From: CALAGJ01 sp964293305
GTDB taxonomy: Bacteria > Bacteroidota > Bacteroidia > Chitinophagales > Chitinophagaceae
Reading direction: 5' to 3'
Assembly: GCA_964293305.1 (NCBI GenBank)
Contig: CAXYYO010000013.1
Coordinates: 17,476-81,475, forward strand
DNA length: 64,000 bases
In this document: one piece after another, positions 34,361-43,072 of the stretch
Layout: every line of letters starts with the position of its first letter
How positions within the stretch are numbered: the first letter of the stretch is position 1
Notes under the pieces: model-generated
Told to the model about the DNA's origin: nothing
The model's input: the letters and a program-made list of their open reading frames with translations, nothing else
The model's database searches: none
Translations under genes and position numbers: made by a program

Positions 34361-35296
34361 TTAAGCTATTTGCATTTGAGTAAAGAGATTGGTAGATTTA
34401 TGTTTGAGATGGATTGGGATTTGAAAAATAGAAGGGTGAAACAAAGCTGACAACAATTCTATTCCATCTACCAAAGTAGAGGCAGAGGGTTGTGTAAACA
34501 AGTCATAGTCTGCCAAATAAACCTGCTTGCTACGTACTGCTTCTATTTCCTGCCAGCCATGTTTATTTGTAAGCAAATGCATTTCTTCCATTGCTCTGTT
34601 GATATGAAATCCACATGGTGCAATTACGATTATTTCTGGATTATATTTTATTATTTTCTCCCAATTTGTTACAATGCTATCACCTGCAGGATTACTCAGC
34701 ATATCTATACCTCCTGCTTGTGCAATCTGAAATGGAATCCAATGACCACAATTATAAATGGGCTCAATCCATTCCATAAGCAAGACCCTTTTTAAGGGCA
34801 TTTTGTGCAAACGAAGTTTGTCTAAAACAGCATCAGTTTTCTTTTGGAGTAGGGCTAAATATTTATACGCAGCTTCTTCCTGCCCCAATGCTTTTGCAAT
34901 TGTGATGGCCGTATAAAAAACATCTGCTAAATTATTTGGTGTGTGTGGGATAAGCTGTGGCTGTTTTGCCAAAGTGGCCACCGCAGCGGCCGTGCACTTT
35001 GTATCTATTTGACATACTTCACAGGTATCCTGTGTAAAGATGATGTCTGGTTGTATTTGATGTAGTTGTACTTCATCCACATAGTACAAACTTTTTCCTT
35101 GTGCTTTGCTGGCTGAAAATATTTTATCTATTTCGGTACTGCTGTAATTTTTGCCTTCCATTACACAGCGCACTACTTTAGTTTTTTCTGAAAGAGCTTG
35201 TGCAGGACATTCGAAAGTAACACCTTGTAGCAGGTGTTGCAAACCCATGTCATAAATCATTTGTGTAGCAGCAGGCAAGAAGGAACAAGCAACCAT
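34361..35296 (-). CDS. BtuF-like cobalamin-binding protein without signal peptide
   Basis: 311 residues from ATG 35296. Two-lobe periplasmic-binding fold of the BtuF/FhuD class: VACSFLPAATQMIYDMGLQH at the start, QPDIIFTQDTCEVC, RVLLMEWIEPIYNCGHWIPF, and PEIIVIAPCGFHINRA. There is no signal peptide, and an in-frame stop lies 12 bases further upstream, so the product appears cytoplasmic unless exported another way. A Cys-x2-Cys cluster (TCEVCQIDTKC) is present. No BtuCD transporter genes are adjacent. It may bind corrinoid in the cytoplasm rather than act as a transport receptor. Confidence 0.83.
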   Translation of the reverse strand: MVACSFLPAATQMIYDMGLQHLLQGVTFECPAQALSEKTKVVRCVMEGKNYSSTEIDKIFSASKAQGKSLYYVDEVQLHQIQPDIIFTQDTCEVCQIDTKCTAAAVATLAKQPQLIPHTPNNLADVFYTAITIAKALGQEEAAYKYLALLQKKTDAVLDKLRLHKMPLKRVLLMEWIEPIYNCGHWIPFQIAQAGGIDMLSNPAGDSIVTNWEKIIKYNPEIIVIAPCGFHINRAMEEMHLLTNKHGWQEIEAVRSKQVYLADYDLFTQPSASTLVDGIELLSALFHPSIFQIPIHLKHKSTNLFTQMQIA

Positions 35297-35342
35297 CAAT
35301 TGATATATTTATTTTTTAAAAATGGCAGTAAAAGGAATTGCA

Positions 35343-35930
35343 CTATGCAACTGCCAATTGTGGTTGTTGCTTTTTGAGCCATTCGAAACTGCCAAACATG
35401 ACGCCACTATACACAATGGTACCTATTAAAAAATTCCTCATAAATGGAAAACCTTGTACATAGCATTGGAGTAAACCATTTATATCTCTGCTTAGAGGCT
35501 GACCGGTGCGTATGTCCATACCACCTCCTGCCCATACAGTAAAATCTGCAATAGCCCAATGGGAAAGAGAAGCAACAATGGCTGCTAATATTACATTTTT
35601 TACTCCCACATTTTTAAGTATCCATTTGCCTATAAAACTTATTAAAATAAATATGCCATAAATCCAATACCAACCGCTGTACATAAAACCATATTTCCCT
35701 GCGAAAACAAAATTATTAATGATGATATCACTTACGAATAATGTAAGCAAAGGAAATAAAACGGCTTTCCACTGTTTTGTAAAGTAAGCCCCACCAAATA
35801 AGCCCATGGCACCAATGGGTGTAAAGTTGCTCCATGGAGTTAGAGATGCTGCATTGGGTATGCGCATAGCGGCTACAACTATCATAAACAATGCAAGAAC
35901 TAGAAAGCGGGGATTGAATTTTTCTGTCAT
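35343..35930 (-). CDS. DUF6580-family membrane protein, putative corrinoid transporter
   Basis: 195 residues, about five or six hydrophobic helices (for example FLVLALFMIVVAAM, AVLFPLLTLFVSDIII, YWIYGIFILISFIGKWIL, NFLIGTIVYSGVMFGSF), with a conserved-looking NFTPIGAMGLFGGAYF near the N-terminus. It recalls DUF6580 proteins found in Bacteroidota B12 loci. Size and topology resemble ECF-transporter S components, so a role in corrinoid passage across the inner membrane is plausible (inference). It follows the btuB-like gene after a hairpin. Confidence 0.75.
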   Translation of the reverse strand: MTEKFNPRFLVLALFMIVVAAMRIPNAASLTPWSNFTPIGAMGLFGGAYFTKQWKAVLFPLLTLFVSDIIINNFVFAGKYGFMYSGWYWIYGIFILISFIGKWILKNVGVKNVILAAIVASLSHWAIADFTVWAGGGMDIRTGQPLSRDINGLLQCYVQGFPFMRNFLIGTIVYSGVMFGSFEWLKKQQPQLAVA

Positions 35931-35943
35931 AAAATTGTTTTAT

Positions 35944-35973
35944 AAAACCGGATGATCGCTATCACCCGGTTTT
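35944..35973 (-). terminator. Hairpin between the btuB-like gene and the rest of the operon
   Basis: AAAACCGGATGAT (35944-35956), loop CGCT, ATCACCCGGTTTT (35961-35973): a 13-bp stem with one mismatch in the 60-base gap. On the minus strand it ends GGTTTTATAAAA, a weak U-tract. It may be a partial terminator that lowers expression of the salvage genes relative to the receptor, or an mRNA-stabilising 3' end. Confidence 0.55.
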
Positions 35974-35990
35974 TACATTTATATAAAAAT

Positions 35991-37913
35991 TTAAAAATTG
36001 TATGCAATACCTGCCATAACATTCAGTTGTCTGCTGTTATAACCTACTACATCAAAGTACTTTTGATTGGTTATATTTCTAACATCTACGAATGTACGAA
36101 AATGCTTTGCAAATGAATATCCTGCATAAAAGTCAAGCGTATAATATTGTGGTTGCACATCAGGACCCGCATCGTATTGCCCTTTCAATCTGGTGCCAAC
36201 AAAACGGAAAGATGGTGATAATGTCAACCCTTTTGCCGGCTGAATGCTAATAGTGCTCTGTAATACAAAGTTTGGTCGGCGATAAAGATTGCGTACTTTT
36301 TCATTGTCATTCTCTCCTTCTCCATCTATGTATGTAATGTTTGTAATCCAATTGCCATTTTTTCCTAAAGCTATATTACTTTCTGCTTCAAAACCATAAT
36401 CATGCTGCTCATCCCGGTTCATATATTTGCTGTTATAGTTTTCATCTGTGAAGAATATGATCAGGTCTTTGATATCTCTTTTGAACGCTACAATTCTGTA
36501 TCCGTTTTTATTATTACTACTCCTAGCATCTACCCCTATTTCATAGTTTACGCTTTTTTCCGGGCTTAATTCTTTATTGCCATACTCACTATAAAGTTGG
36601 TATAATGATGGGATTTTATAGGCGGACGAAATATTTACAAACATTTTTGTATGTGCATCAATATTATAAGATGGATTCAAAGAAAAGGTAGTGTTATCAC
36701 CATAAATATTGTGATTATTATATCTAAAACCCGCTTCCAGATTGAAGCCATTGATATCTGTTAGCAATAAAGAATTATAAAGAGAAAAATTATTTGCTTT
36801 TGCACTATCGCCAAGTGCTGTTTGGTATGGCCCAAAGAAGCTGATACTAAAATATTCCTGATCAGTTTTTTGTGTGAGGTATTGCAAACCGGACACTAAA
36901 GAAAGTTTTTTTGCTAACGCAATATTGCCATACAACTCTGTAATGGCAGAATTACCATTGTAGTTTCCTTTTGCATATTTGGCAAAGCCACCTACATCTG
37001 TGCTATCATCTAAAAATATTCTTTCTGAACTAACAAAAGTTTGAGATAAATGTAATTTTATTTTATCTGCATCATAGGCAAGTTCAAGGTTTTTAATACT
37101 GGTTTTATTATCAATTGTATTATCCTTATCATCTGTAAATGCACCGGCATCAATACCAGATTTGTATTTTGTATCTGTATAAAACCCTTTAACGGAAAAT
37201 TGATTACTAATCTTGTATCCGAGGTTTGCCTGAAAATTATTTTGTGTAAATTTATCATCATCAAAATTTGACTCATCAGTACTATCGTAGGCTGTAGAAA
37301 ATCCTTTGCTGTCAGTAAGATTATAATTAAGATTATAACTAAAATTTGAAAAACGACCATTTACACCTACGCTTCCTCTGAATGTATTATAACTACCATA
37401 ACTTAATAAAGCAGAAGGTGAAAATAATTGTGGGCCTCCTTTTTTTGTAATGATATTTATAACACCGGCCACAGCATCACTACCCCATAAGGTACTTTGC
37501 GCACCTTTTAAAATTTCTATTCGCTCTATTTGACCTATAGATATGCTATTTAAATCAAAAGAATTATTGATTTGTGAAGGGTCACCTACGGGTACTCCAT
37601 CAATCAGTATTAGTGTATTGCCCGAAGAGGCACCACGAAAATAAACATCCTGATTGGTACCCAAATTATTGTTAGCACCATTAATAAATACACCTGTTTG
37701 TGTATTGATGATTTCTGTAATTGTCTTGCCGGAATTGCGTTGTAGCATTTCCTTGTCAATTACTGATACCACTTTGCCGGTGGTACTTTGTTTTTGTTGA
37801 AATTTTGTAGCTGTTATTACTACATCATTTAATTGATTGGCACTTGTAGTGTCCTGACTCTGTGCGTAACTGCTGAAACATACAGCAGCCAACACTAAAA
37901 ATTTTTGTTTCAT
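35991..37913 (-). CDS. btuB: TonB-dependent outer-membrane cobalamin receptor (BtuB-like)
   Basis: 640 residues from ATG 37913, which opens a signal peptide (KQKFLVLAAVCFSSYAQSQ); the longer frame to 38105 runs into the riboswitch. TonB-box-like NDVVITATK, plug domain with INTQTGVFINGANN, DVYFRGASSGNTLILIDGVP, ERIEILKGAQSTLWGSDAV and GVINIITKKGG, then a 22-strand-type barrel ending in the aromatic AGIAYNF. The riboswitch and the cob genes behind it indicate corrinoid as substrate. It is shorter than many SusC-type receptors and lacks a carboxypeptidase-like N-terminal domain. Confidence 0.93.
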   Translation of the reverse strand: MKQKFLVLAAVCFSSYAQSQDTTSANQLNDVVITATKFQQKQSTTGKVVSVIDKEMLQRNSGKTITEIINTQTGVFINGANNNLGTNQDVYFRGASSGNTLILIDGVPVGDPSQINNSFDLNSISIGQIERIEILKGAQSTLWGSDAVAGVINIITKKGGPQLFSPSALLSYGSYNTFRGSVGVNGRFSNFSYNLNYNLTDSKGFSTAYDSTDESNFDDDKFTQNNFQANLGYKISNQFSVKGFYTDTKYKSGIDAGAFTDDKDNTIDNKTSIKNLELAYDADKIKLHLSQTFVSSERIFLDDSTDVGGFAKYAKGNYNGNSAITELYGNIALAKKLSLVSGLQYLTQKTDQEYFSISFFGPYQTALGDSAKANNFSLYNSLLLTDINGFNLEAGFRYNNHNIYGDNTTFSLNPSYNIDAHTKMFVNISSAYKIPSLYQLYSEYGNKELSPEKSVNYEIGVDARSSNNKNGYRIVAFKRDIKDLIIFFTDENYNSKYMNRDEQHDYGFEAESNIALGKNGNWITNITYIDGEGENDNEKVRNLYRRPNFVLQSTISIQPAKGLTLSPSFRFVGTRLKGQYDAGPDVQPQYYTLDFYAGYSFAKHFRTFVDVRNITNQKYFDVVGYNSRQLNVMAGIAYNF

Positions 37914-38027
37914 TTTCTTTGAAAATGTTTTTAGTTGTGACTGCTTCCGAAATAAAAAAGTATAGCAATAAGGATGCCTCCATCCCCGCCTCAACCTTTC
38001 ACCCGAAAGCTGAAAAATGTTTGTTTG

Positions 38028-38192
38028 AAACAGGCAGGTCTTCTGGCTCGGTCTGAATGTTACCTTCCCATCCTGCTTTGAAGCGGGACAGTGGTTGTAG
38101 TACATTCATTTCACGTAAGTGAAACCTTTACAGCTACGGGGATAGCGCCGGAATAAATTGTTGTAAACTCTACCGGACTTCCCTTTTAAGTA
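38028..38192 (-). promoter_or_regulatory. Cobalamin (AdoCbl-type) riboswitch
   Basis: Read on the minus strand, the hallmark elements come in order: AGGGAAGTCCGGT (38172-38184), GCTATCCCCGTAGCTGTAA (about 38128-38147), CCACTGTCCC (38085-38094), GGATGGGAAGGTAA, and the B12 box GAGCCAGAAGACCTGCC (38033-38049). It lies in the leader of the btuB-like gene. Between box and start codon are small hairpins (CTTTC/GAAAG and GGATG/CATCC), candidates for the expression platform. Binding of adenosylcobalamin should repress the whole operon when B12 is plentiful. Confidence 0.95.
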
Positions 38193-38217
38193 CACTTGGT
38201 GTACACCTAAATCGGTG

Positions 38218-38225
38218 CAAATGTA
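38218..38225 (-). promoter_or_regulatory. -7 promoter element (TACATTTG) for the B12 operon
   Basis: TACATTTG on the minus strand, 26 bases upstream of the first conserved riboswitch bases, where a promoter is expected. It lies between the DinB-like gene's stop and the riboswitch. No clear -33 TTTG. Confidence 0.5.
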
Positions 38226-38253
38226 ATTGTTGCTATGTTTGAATGAGATATTT

Positions 38254-38736
38254 TTATTGATCTGTATGGTGCAGTAATATTTTTTTGATGAGTACAATTT
38301 GCCCTAAGTGATAATGGCTATGCTCAATTAAACCCATTAAATTTCGATAGTAGTTCCCATATTTTTCAGTAGAAAAATTTTCAAATAATTTTTCATCAGT
38401 CATTGATTCTATTAAGGTAGCTAATTGTTCTACTGCCTGCCATGATGCTTCTTGTATCTGTTCCCAATCATTCTGATTGTTGATGGGAGGATGTGTAAAA
38501 CTTAAAGCATCTTTTCCTTCCAAAGGCCCGCCAGACAATACTTTGATTTGAATATGCACATAGTAGGTTACATGATTTAAAAGTATTGCTATTGTATTGA
38601 ATGAATACAATTTTGTTGTAGCCAGTTGCCAGTCCGTATTTTCTATATGCTGCTTAAAGTTTGACCATGTCCAGTTTCCTCCAAAAAACACATCCCTTAA
38701 GTGCTTTGCTATTTGCGATGCATGCTTCATATACAT
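38254..38736 (-). CDS. DinB-like protein
   Basis: 160 residues, all-helical. The metal-binding His pattern of the DinB/YfiT four-helix bundle is suggested by LLNHVTYYVHIQ and by the closing LIEHSHYHLGQIVLIKK. It looks like the DinB/DUF1572-type subfamily, some of whose members are thiol-dependent transferases (bacillithiol or similar). Function here unknown. ATG 38736, with 38730 as an alternative. Confidence 0.82.
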   Translation of the reverse strand: MYMKHASQIAKHLRDVFFGGNWTWSNFKQHIENTDWQLATTKLYSFNTIAILLNHVTYYVHIQIKVLSGGPLEGKDALSFTHPPINNQNDWEQIQEASWQAVEQLATLIESMTDEKLFENFSTEKYGNYYRNLMGLIEHSHYHLGQIVLIKKILLHHTDQ

Positions 38737-38760
38737 TTATTAATGCTTAAACCCACTTCC

Positions 38761-38768
38761 CAAATATA
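38761..38768 (-). promoter_or_regulatory. -7 promoter element (TATATTTG) for the DinB-like gene
   Basis: TATATTTG on the minus strand, 24 bases before the ATG at 38736, directly after the stop of the preceding lipoprotein gene. Confidence 0.45.
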
Positions 38769-38770
38769 TT

Positions 38771-39871
38771 CTATTGCCAGTTTTCAACAGTTATAAAATA
38801 AGGTCTGTATGAATCGGCATTTTGAAATAAATCTCTTCCATCCACACTATTAGTGCAATAGCCAACTAAGAGTTTGTCATTGTCCGTAAATTCATAATGC
38901 ACTGTAGCATTATAAGTCAATATATCACCACTATATTGTGGGGTTGTATATACCTTTCTTTTGCGTGTAAATGGGCCTGTGGGGCTGGCGGCATCCCATA
39001 TATAAATATCATCATCCAAAAGTTTGGCCTGACTCAGCAAATAATATTTACCCTTATGCTTAAAAAAGCTAAACTGTTCAGATACGCCATTATGTATGCG
39101 CACAGATTGGGCACTATCTGCTACCCAACCCACACCATTCCAAAAGAGTGGTTTACTAAATGGATTATTTCTATTGAGTTTACATACATGTACAAACTTA
39201 TTATACTTTGTACTTTCAACACCATAAAGATAAACTGTATTTCCTTCTTCATAGGTATTGCTACTCCAGTCAATAAATCCACTATTATTTGTTGTAACTA
39301 TTCGCTCTAGTTCAAAATTTGGTAGCTTCATTATTCCAATGGCATTGCCCACTGTTTCAAACCCAAACAAACCACCTTCACCTGTTGATTTTACAGTAAC
39401 TAATGCTACATATAGCTTTGTGCCGGATACGTTTGTAAATGCACAATTACTCCAATAGAATATTGGGTCTTCTGCGGGAAAAAGGGTTTCGGGTTCATCA
39501 AAACTACCACCTACTATTGTTGTAAATTCATCTCCAAGATTTCTTGTAGTCGTAAAAACGCTATGAGTAAAGCCACCTATTGGTCTTCTTCTGTTTTCAA
39601 AAACAGTATCTAAAAAAGTATCCCCAAATATCCATACACTACGCCCATCATGTAGTTTATAAGAGTAAGCTACATCGCCTCCGGTCCATCCATTGCCGTA
39701 TCTTGTAAATACACTATCCCAATATGCTGATGGTGTAGAGATGATACTTGACTGAACTGTATCGTCAGTGTACGATGAAGACACTGTATTTAAAGTGCTT
39801 TCTTTTTTGCAGGAGAAAAAAATAATAAAACCACATAAAATAATAAAACGCAAAATAATTTTGTAATACAT
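38771..39871 (-). CDS. Lipoprotein with beta-propeller-like DUF5005/DUF4185-type domain
   Basis: 366 residues. Signal YYKIILRFIILCGFIIFFSCK ends in a lipobox (FFSC), so it is probably an outer-membrane or surface lipoprotein. The mature part has repeated aromatic-Gly-Asp blades such as GGDVAYSYKLHDGRSVWIFGDT, EDPIFYWSN and KHKGKYYLLSQAK, resembling DUF5005/DUF4185 proteins related to five-bladed-propeller glycoside hydrolases. Enzymatic activity is not shown; sugar binding is a guess. Separate from the DinB-like gene, which has its own promoter element. Confidence 0.68.
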   Translation of the reverse strand: MYYKIILRFIILCGFIIFFSCKKESTLNTVSSSYTDDTVQSSIISTPSAYWDSVFTRYGNGWTGGDVAYSYKLHDGRSVWIFGDTFLDTVFENRRRPIGGFTHSVFTTTRNLGDEFTTIVGGSFDEPETLFPAEDPIFYWSNCAFTNVSGTKLYVALVTVKSTGEGGLFGFETVGNAIGIMKLPNFELERIVTTNNSGFIDWSSNTYEEGNTVYLYGVESTKYNKFVHVCKLNRNNPFSKPLFWNGVGWVADSAQSVRIHNGVSEQFSFFKHKGKYYLLSQAKLLDDDIYIWDAASPTGPFTRKRKVYTTPQYSGDILTYNATVHYEFTDNDKLLVGYCTNSVDGRDLFQNADSYRPYFITVENWQ

Positions 39872-40029
39872 ATTGAGATTTGAAATTTAAAATTATACAT
39901 ATGTGGTCAATAAGCCAAAAAACCTAAATAAGAATAAGATGAGCGACGGGTCATTTGAGTCTTTTCTTTAATCATTGAACCCACCATTTTAGAATTTATT
40001 ACATGATGTACAGAAATTCTAATCTCATA

Positions 40030-40770
40030 TTACACCCTCACTCCTTCATTTAATTCTATTTGCAAAGTGCTAAGCAAGGGCTTTGCAGAAAATTTAAGGA
40101 GAATATTTGCTACTGCAATAATATCCTGTTGGCAATAGGAAACTATCCTTTCTATATTTTTATCTTTATAATAAACATCTTGAACCTGGCTTCCATCTAT
40201 ATCAGTTTTTGGGGTGGGAATACCCAAAACATGTGTGAGCAAGTTTAAAGAAATATAATTTTTATAGTCACCAAATTTCCAGAGTTGCAAAGTATCTGTA
40301 TGAGAAAGTTCCCAAGGCTTGAAACTACTCAAGTCTAAATAAGTAGGTGGCATTTGAGCATGCACAATTAATCTTCTACAGATATATGGTATATCAAATT
40401 CTCTAATATTATGTCCGGCAAATATTAATGAGGGATTGTGTTTTTTAAATGCATCGCACCATTCTATGAATTTTTGCAACAATGCCAATTCATCATCACC
40501 ATAAATACTTTTTACTTTGAATATATATTCACCTTTAGTATCAGCAATAAAGTATCCTGTAGAAATACAAATAATTTTCCCAAATTCAGCTAGAATTCCT
40601 CCACGCTGCTTATAGCTAAGTTCGGGATTTGAACTTTCTGGCATGGTTTTGGAAATTTTCTCTTCCCATAAAATCTGCCATTCATTTGGCATTAAACTAT
40701 AAGAATCGAAAGCTGGTACAGTTTCGATATCAATTACTAAGTGATTAAACAAAGAAGAACTATTGAACAT
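40030..40770 (-). CDS. Predicted 3'-5' exonuclease (PolB-type exonuclease fold)
   Basis: 246 residues. It has the DEDD-type acidic motifs without a polymerase domain: Exo I VIDIETVPAF, Exo II AGHNIREFDIPYICRR and Exo III YCQQDIIAVANI. It matches stand-alone PolB-like exonucleases (DNA_pol_B_exo2), expected to trim DNA or RNA ends. Divergent from the coiled-coil protein gene, with only 23 bases between the two starts, so their promoters must overlap or lie inside the genes. Confidence 0.87.
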   Translation of the reverse strand: MFNSSSLFNHLVIDIETVPAFDSYSLMPNEWQILWEEKISKTMPESSNPELSYKQRGGILAEFGKIICISTGYFIADTKGEYIFKVKSIYGDDELALLQKFIEWCDAFKKHNPSLIFAGHNIREFDIPYICRRLIVHAQMPPTYLDLSSFKPWELSHTDTLQLWKFGDYKNYISLNLLTHVLGIPTPKTDIDGSQVQDVYYKDKNIERIVSYCQQDIIAVANILLKFSAKPLLSTLQIELNEGVRV

Positions 40771-40793
40771 ACATTTACTTTAAATTTTAAAAT

Positions 40794-41783
40794 ATGAGTT
40801 ATTCAAGTTATCCATCCACAGGTAGCCAACCTACACAAAATCCTCCAAAGGACAATCGTAAAATCATTTACGGCTTATTAATTGCCGCATTATTGGGCAC
40901 ATGGGCTTATATTGTTTATGATAAAAGTAAGTCAAAAGAAACAATTACACAACTGGAGCAGCAATATACATCGGTTGACAGTGCTCGTAGTCAGGTAGAA
41001 TCAGAATACAACGATGCTCTGGCACGAATGGATTCCATGATTGGAAATAATACACAATTACAAGGTGAATTAGCTCAGCGCAAAACTGAAATAGATAACC
41101 TGAAATCAAAAATAAGAACCGAGCTGAAAAAGAAAGATGGTGATATAGCTAAGGCAAGACAAATGATATCTGAACTTAATGGCAAAATAACCGATTTGCT
41201 CGCTGAAGTAGAAGAATTAAAAAAGCAAAATGGCGAATTGACCGTTGCTAACCAACAGCTCAATACAGACAAAGAAACCATAAGTGCTGAGAAAAAAGTA
41301 GTGGAAGATAATCTAGCATCTACACAAGCCGAAAAAGCAAGAGTAGAAGATGTGGGCTCCACACTCCATGCCAGTAACATTAATATCACTTCTATAAATT
41401 TGAAGAATAGTGGCAAAGAAAAAACAACTGATAAAGCTAAAAAAGTAGACGTATTTCGTGTGTCATTTGATTTGGATGAAAATAGAATTTCTTCCAGCGG
41501 AAGTAAAGAATTGTATGTATGCATGTTTGGTCCTGATGGAAACCCCATAACAATGCCAGAAAATGGCAGTGGTAGTTTTTCAACTCGTGAAGATGGTGAC
41601 AAAGTATTTAGTAATAAAGTGAGTGTACAATATGAACAAGGGCGCCGCACTCCTGTAAGCTTTGACTGGAAGCCAGAAAATGGTAAATATTTGGAAGGCA
41701 GTTATAAAATCCAGATTTATCAAAATGGATATAAAATTGGTGAAGGTGTAAAAAGCCTTCGTAAAGGTGGCATATTTGGTTAA
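40794..41783 (+). CDS. Membrane-anchored coiled-coil protein of unknown function
   Basis: 329 residues. A short Ser/Pro-rich cytoplasmic head, one membrane helix (about 24-42, IIYGLLIAALLGTWAYIVY), a long coiled coil (about 50-185, heptads rich in Glu, Lys, Gln and Leu), and a C-terminal beta-rich domain (DVFRVSFDLDENRISSSGSK ... GSYKIQIYQNGYKIGEG). Similar proteins are widespread in Bacteroidota without assigned function; a structural or envelope role is likely. It is followed by a strong terminator. Confidence 0.8.
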   Translation: MSYSSYPSTGSQPTQNPPKDNRKIIYGLLIAALLGTWAYIVYDKSKSKETITQLEQQYTSVDSARSQVESEYNDALARMDSMIGNNTQLQGELAQRKTEIDNLKSKIRTELKKKDGDIAKARQMISELNGKITDLLAEVEELKKQNGELTVANQQLNTDKETISAEKKVVEDNLASTQAEKARVEDVGSTLHASNINITSINLKNSGKEKTTDKAKKVDVFRVSFDLDENRISSSGSKELYVCMFGPDGNPITMPENGSGSFSTREDGDKVFSNKVSVQYEQGRRTPVSFDWKPENGKYLEGSYKIQIYQNGYKIGEGVKSLRKGGIFG

Positions 41784-41808
41784 AGAAAATAAATATGAAA
41801 AACTAAAT

Positions 41809-41837
41809 AAAAAGTCTCCCCTGTGGGGAGACTTTTT
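41809..41837 (+). terminator. Rho-independent terminator
   Basis: AAAAAGTCTCCCC (41809-41821), loop TGT, GGGGAGACTTTTT (41825-41837): a perfect 13-bp stem. A/T arms make it work in both directions, but the only gene ending here is on the plus strand. Confidence 0.93.
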
Positions 41838-42000
41838 ATGTTCTGTACATAAAATTTGTGACAATATTTTCTGATAAATTTAACCACTTCAGATATACAT
41901 ATTTTATCAACAAAGTATTCCATTAATATAATTCAATTGCTTTGTTGATTCATATCAAACATGGCATCATACTGCTTATAAAAGCCCTACCTTGCGGCAC

Positions 42001-43041
42001 ATGTCAAACAATAATCTCCAAGCAGATAAATCAAAATTGTCTGCTGCTGAAAAGGAGTTTGAGAATAATATCCGGCCTTCGGTTATAAATGAGTTTAAAG
42101 GGCAGGAACAAATCATAGAAAATTTAGTCATCTTCATTAAGGCTGCACGTATGAGGGGTGAGGCACTGGATCATGTTTTATTTCATGGCCCGCCCGGTTT
42201 AGGTAAAACTACCCTTAGTAGGATAGTAGCCAATGAAATGGGTGTAAATATAAAAGAGACAAGTGGCCCTGTTATTGAAAAGCCTGGAGACCTTGCCGGT
42301 TTGCTTACCAGCCTAGGAGAGCATGATGTATTATTTATTGATGAAATACATCGACTAAGCACTGTTGTAGAGGAGTATCTCTATGCAGCTATGGAGGATT
42401 ATCGTATAGATATTTTGATAGACACCGGACCCAACGCCAGAAGTATACAATTAAATCTGAGTCCTTTTACGTTGATTGGTGCCACTACCCGGAGTGGGCT
42501 GCTTACTGCACCCCTACTAAGCAGGTTTGCTATTAAATCTAGGTTAGAATATTATACTGCTGAAAGACTTCAATACATTCTTGAAAGAAGTGCCGGAATT
42601 CTTAAAACAAGTATCGATAGCTTATCTGCATTTGAAATAGCAAGGCGAAGCAGGGGTACGCCACGTATAGCAAACGGCTTACTAAGGCGTATCAGAGATT
42701 TTGCACAGGTACTGAATGATGGCAAAATTGATCTAGATATCACCAGGCATGCTTTAAAAGCACTCAATGTAGATGAACATGGATTAGATGAAATGGACAA
42801 TAGAATTCTTACAACTATTATTGATAAATTCAAAGGAGGTCCTGTAGGTATTACTACAATTGCCACAGCCGTGGGAGAAGAAACCGGTACATTAGAAGAA
42901 GTATATGAGCCATTTTTAATACAGGAAGGTTTTATACAGCGTACACCAAGGGGAAGGGTGGTTACACTCAAGGCATATCAACATTTAGACAGAAATCCGG
43001 CAAATAAAAGCAACAGTTCAAATACCTTATTTGATGAATAA
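42001..43041 (+). CDS. ruvB: Holliday junction branch migration ATPase RuvB
   Basis: 346 residues from ATG 42001 (an in-frame TTG lies at 41992). IRPSVINEFKGQEQI, Walker A HGPPGLGKTTLSRI, Walker B VLFIDEIHRLS, sensor LIGATTRSGLLTAPLLSRF, then RRSRGTPRIANGLLRRIRDF and the winged-helix C-terminus with QEGFIQRTPRGRV. It drives branch migration with RuvA in recombinational repair. recQ and recO are also in the window but not linked. No ruvA or ruvC nearby. Confidence 0.97.
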   Translation: MSNNNLQADKSKLSAAEKEFENNIRPSVINEFKGQEQIIENLVIFIKAARMRGEALDHVLFHGPPGLGKTTLSRIVANEMGVNIKETSGPVIEKPGDLAGLLTSLGEHDVLFIDEIHRLSTVVEEYLYAAMEDYRIDILIDTGPNARSIQLNLSPFTLIGATTRSGLLTAPLLSRFAIKSRLEYYTAERLQYILERSAGILKTSIDSLSAFEIARRSRGTPRIANGLLRRIRDFAQVLNDGKIDLDITRHALKALNVDEHGLDEMDNRILTTIIDKFKGGPVGITTIATAVGEETGTLEEVYEPFLIQEGFIQRTPRGRVVTLKAYQHLDRNPANKSNSSNTLFDE

Positions 43042-43072
43042 TTGATTGCATTCAAAATCAATCTGAAAATAT

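Noticed and set aside
37914..38105. N-terminal extension of the btuB-like frame
   Set aside because: These codons cover the expression platform and part of the riboswitch; the signal peptide starts at 37913.
41075..41650. 191-codon open frame opposite the coiled-coil gene
   Set aside because: Its Ser/Phe/Leu richness mirrors the Glu/Lys codons of the coiled coil on the other strand.
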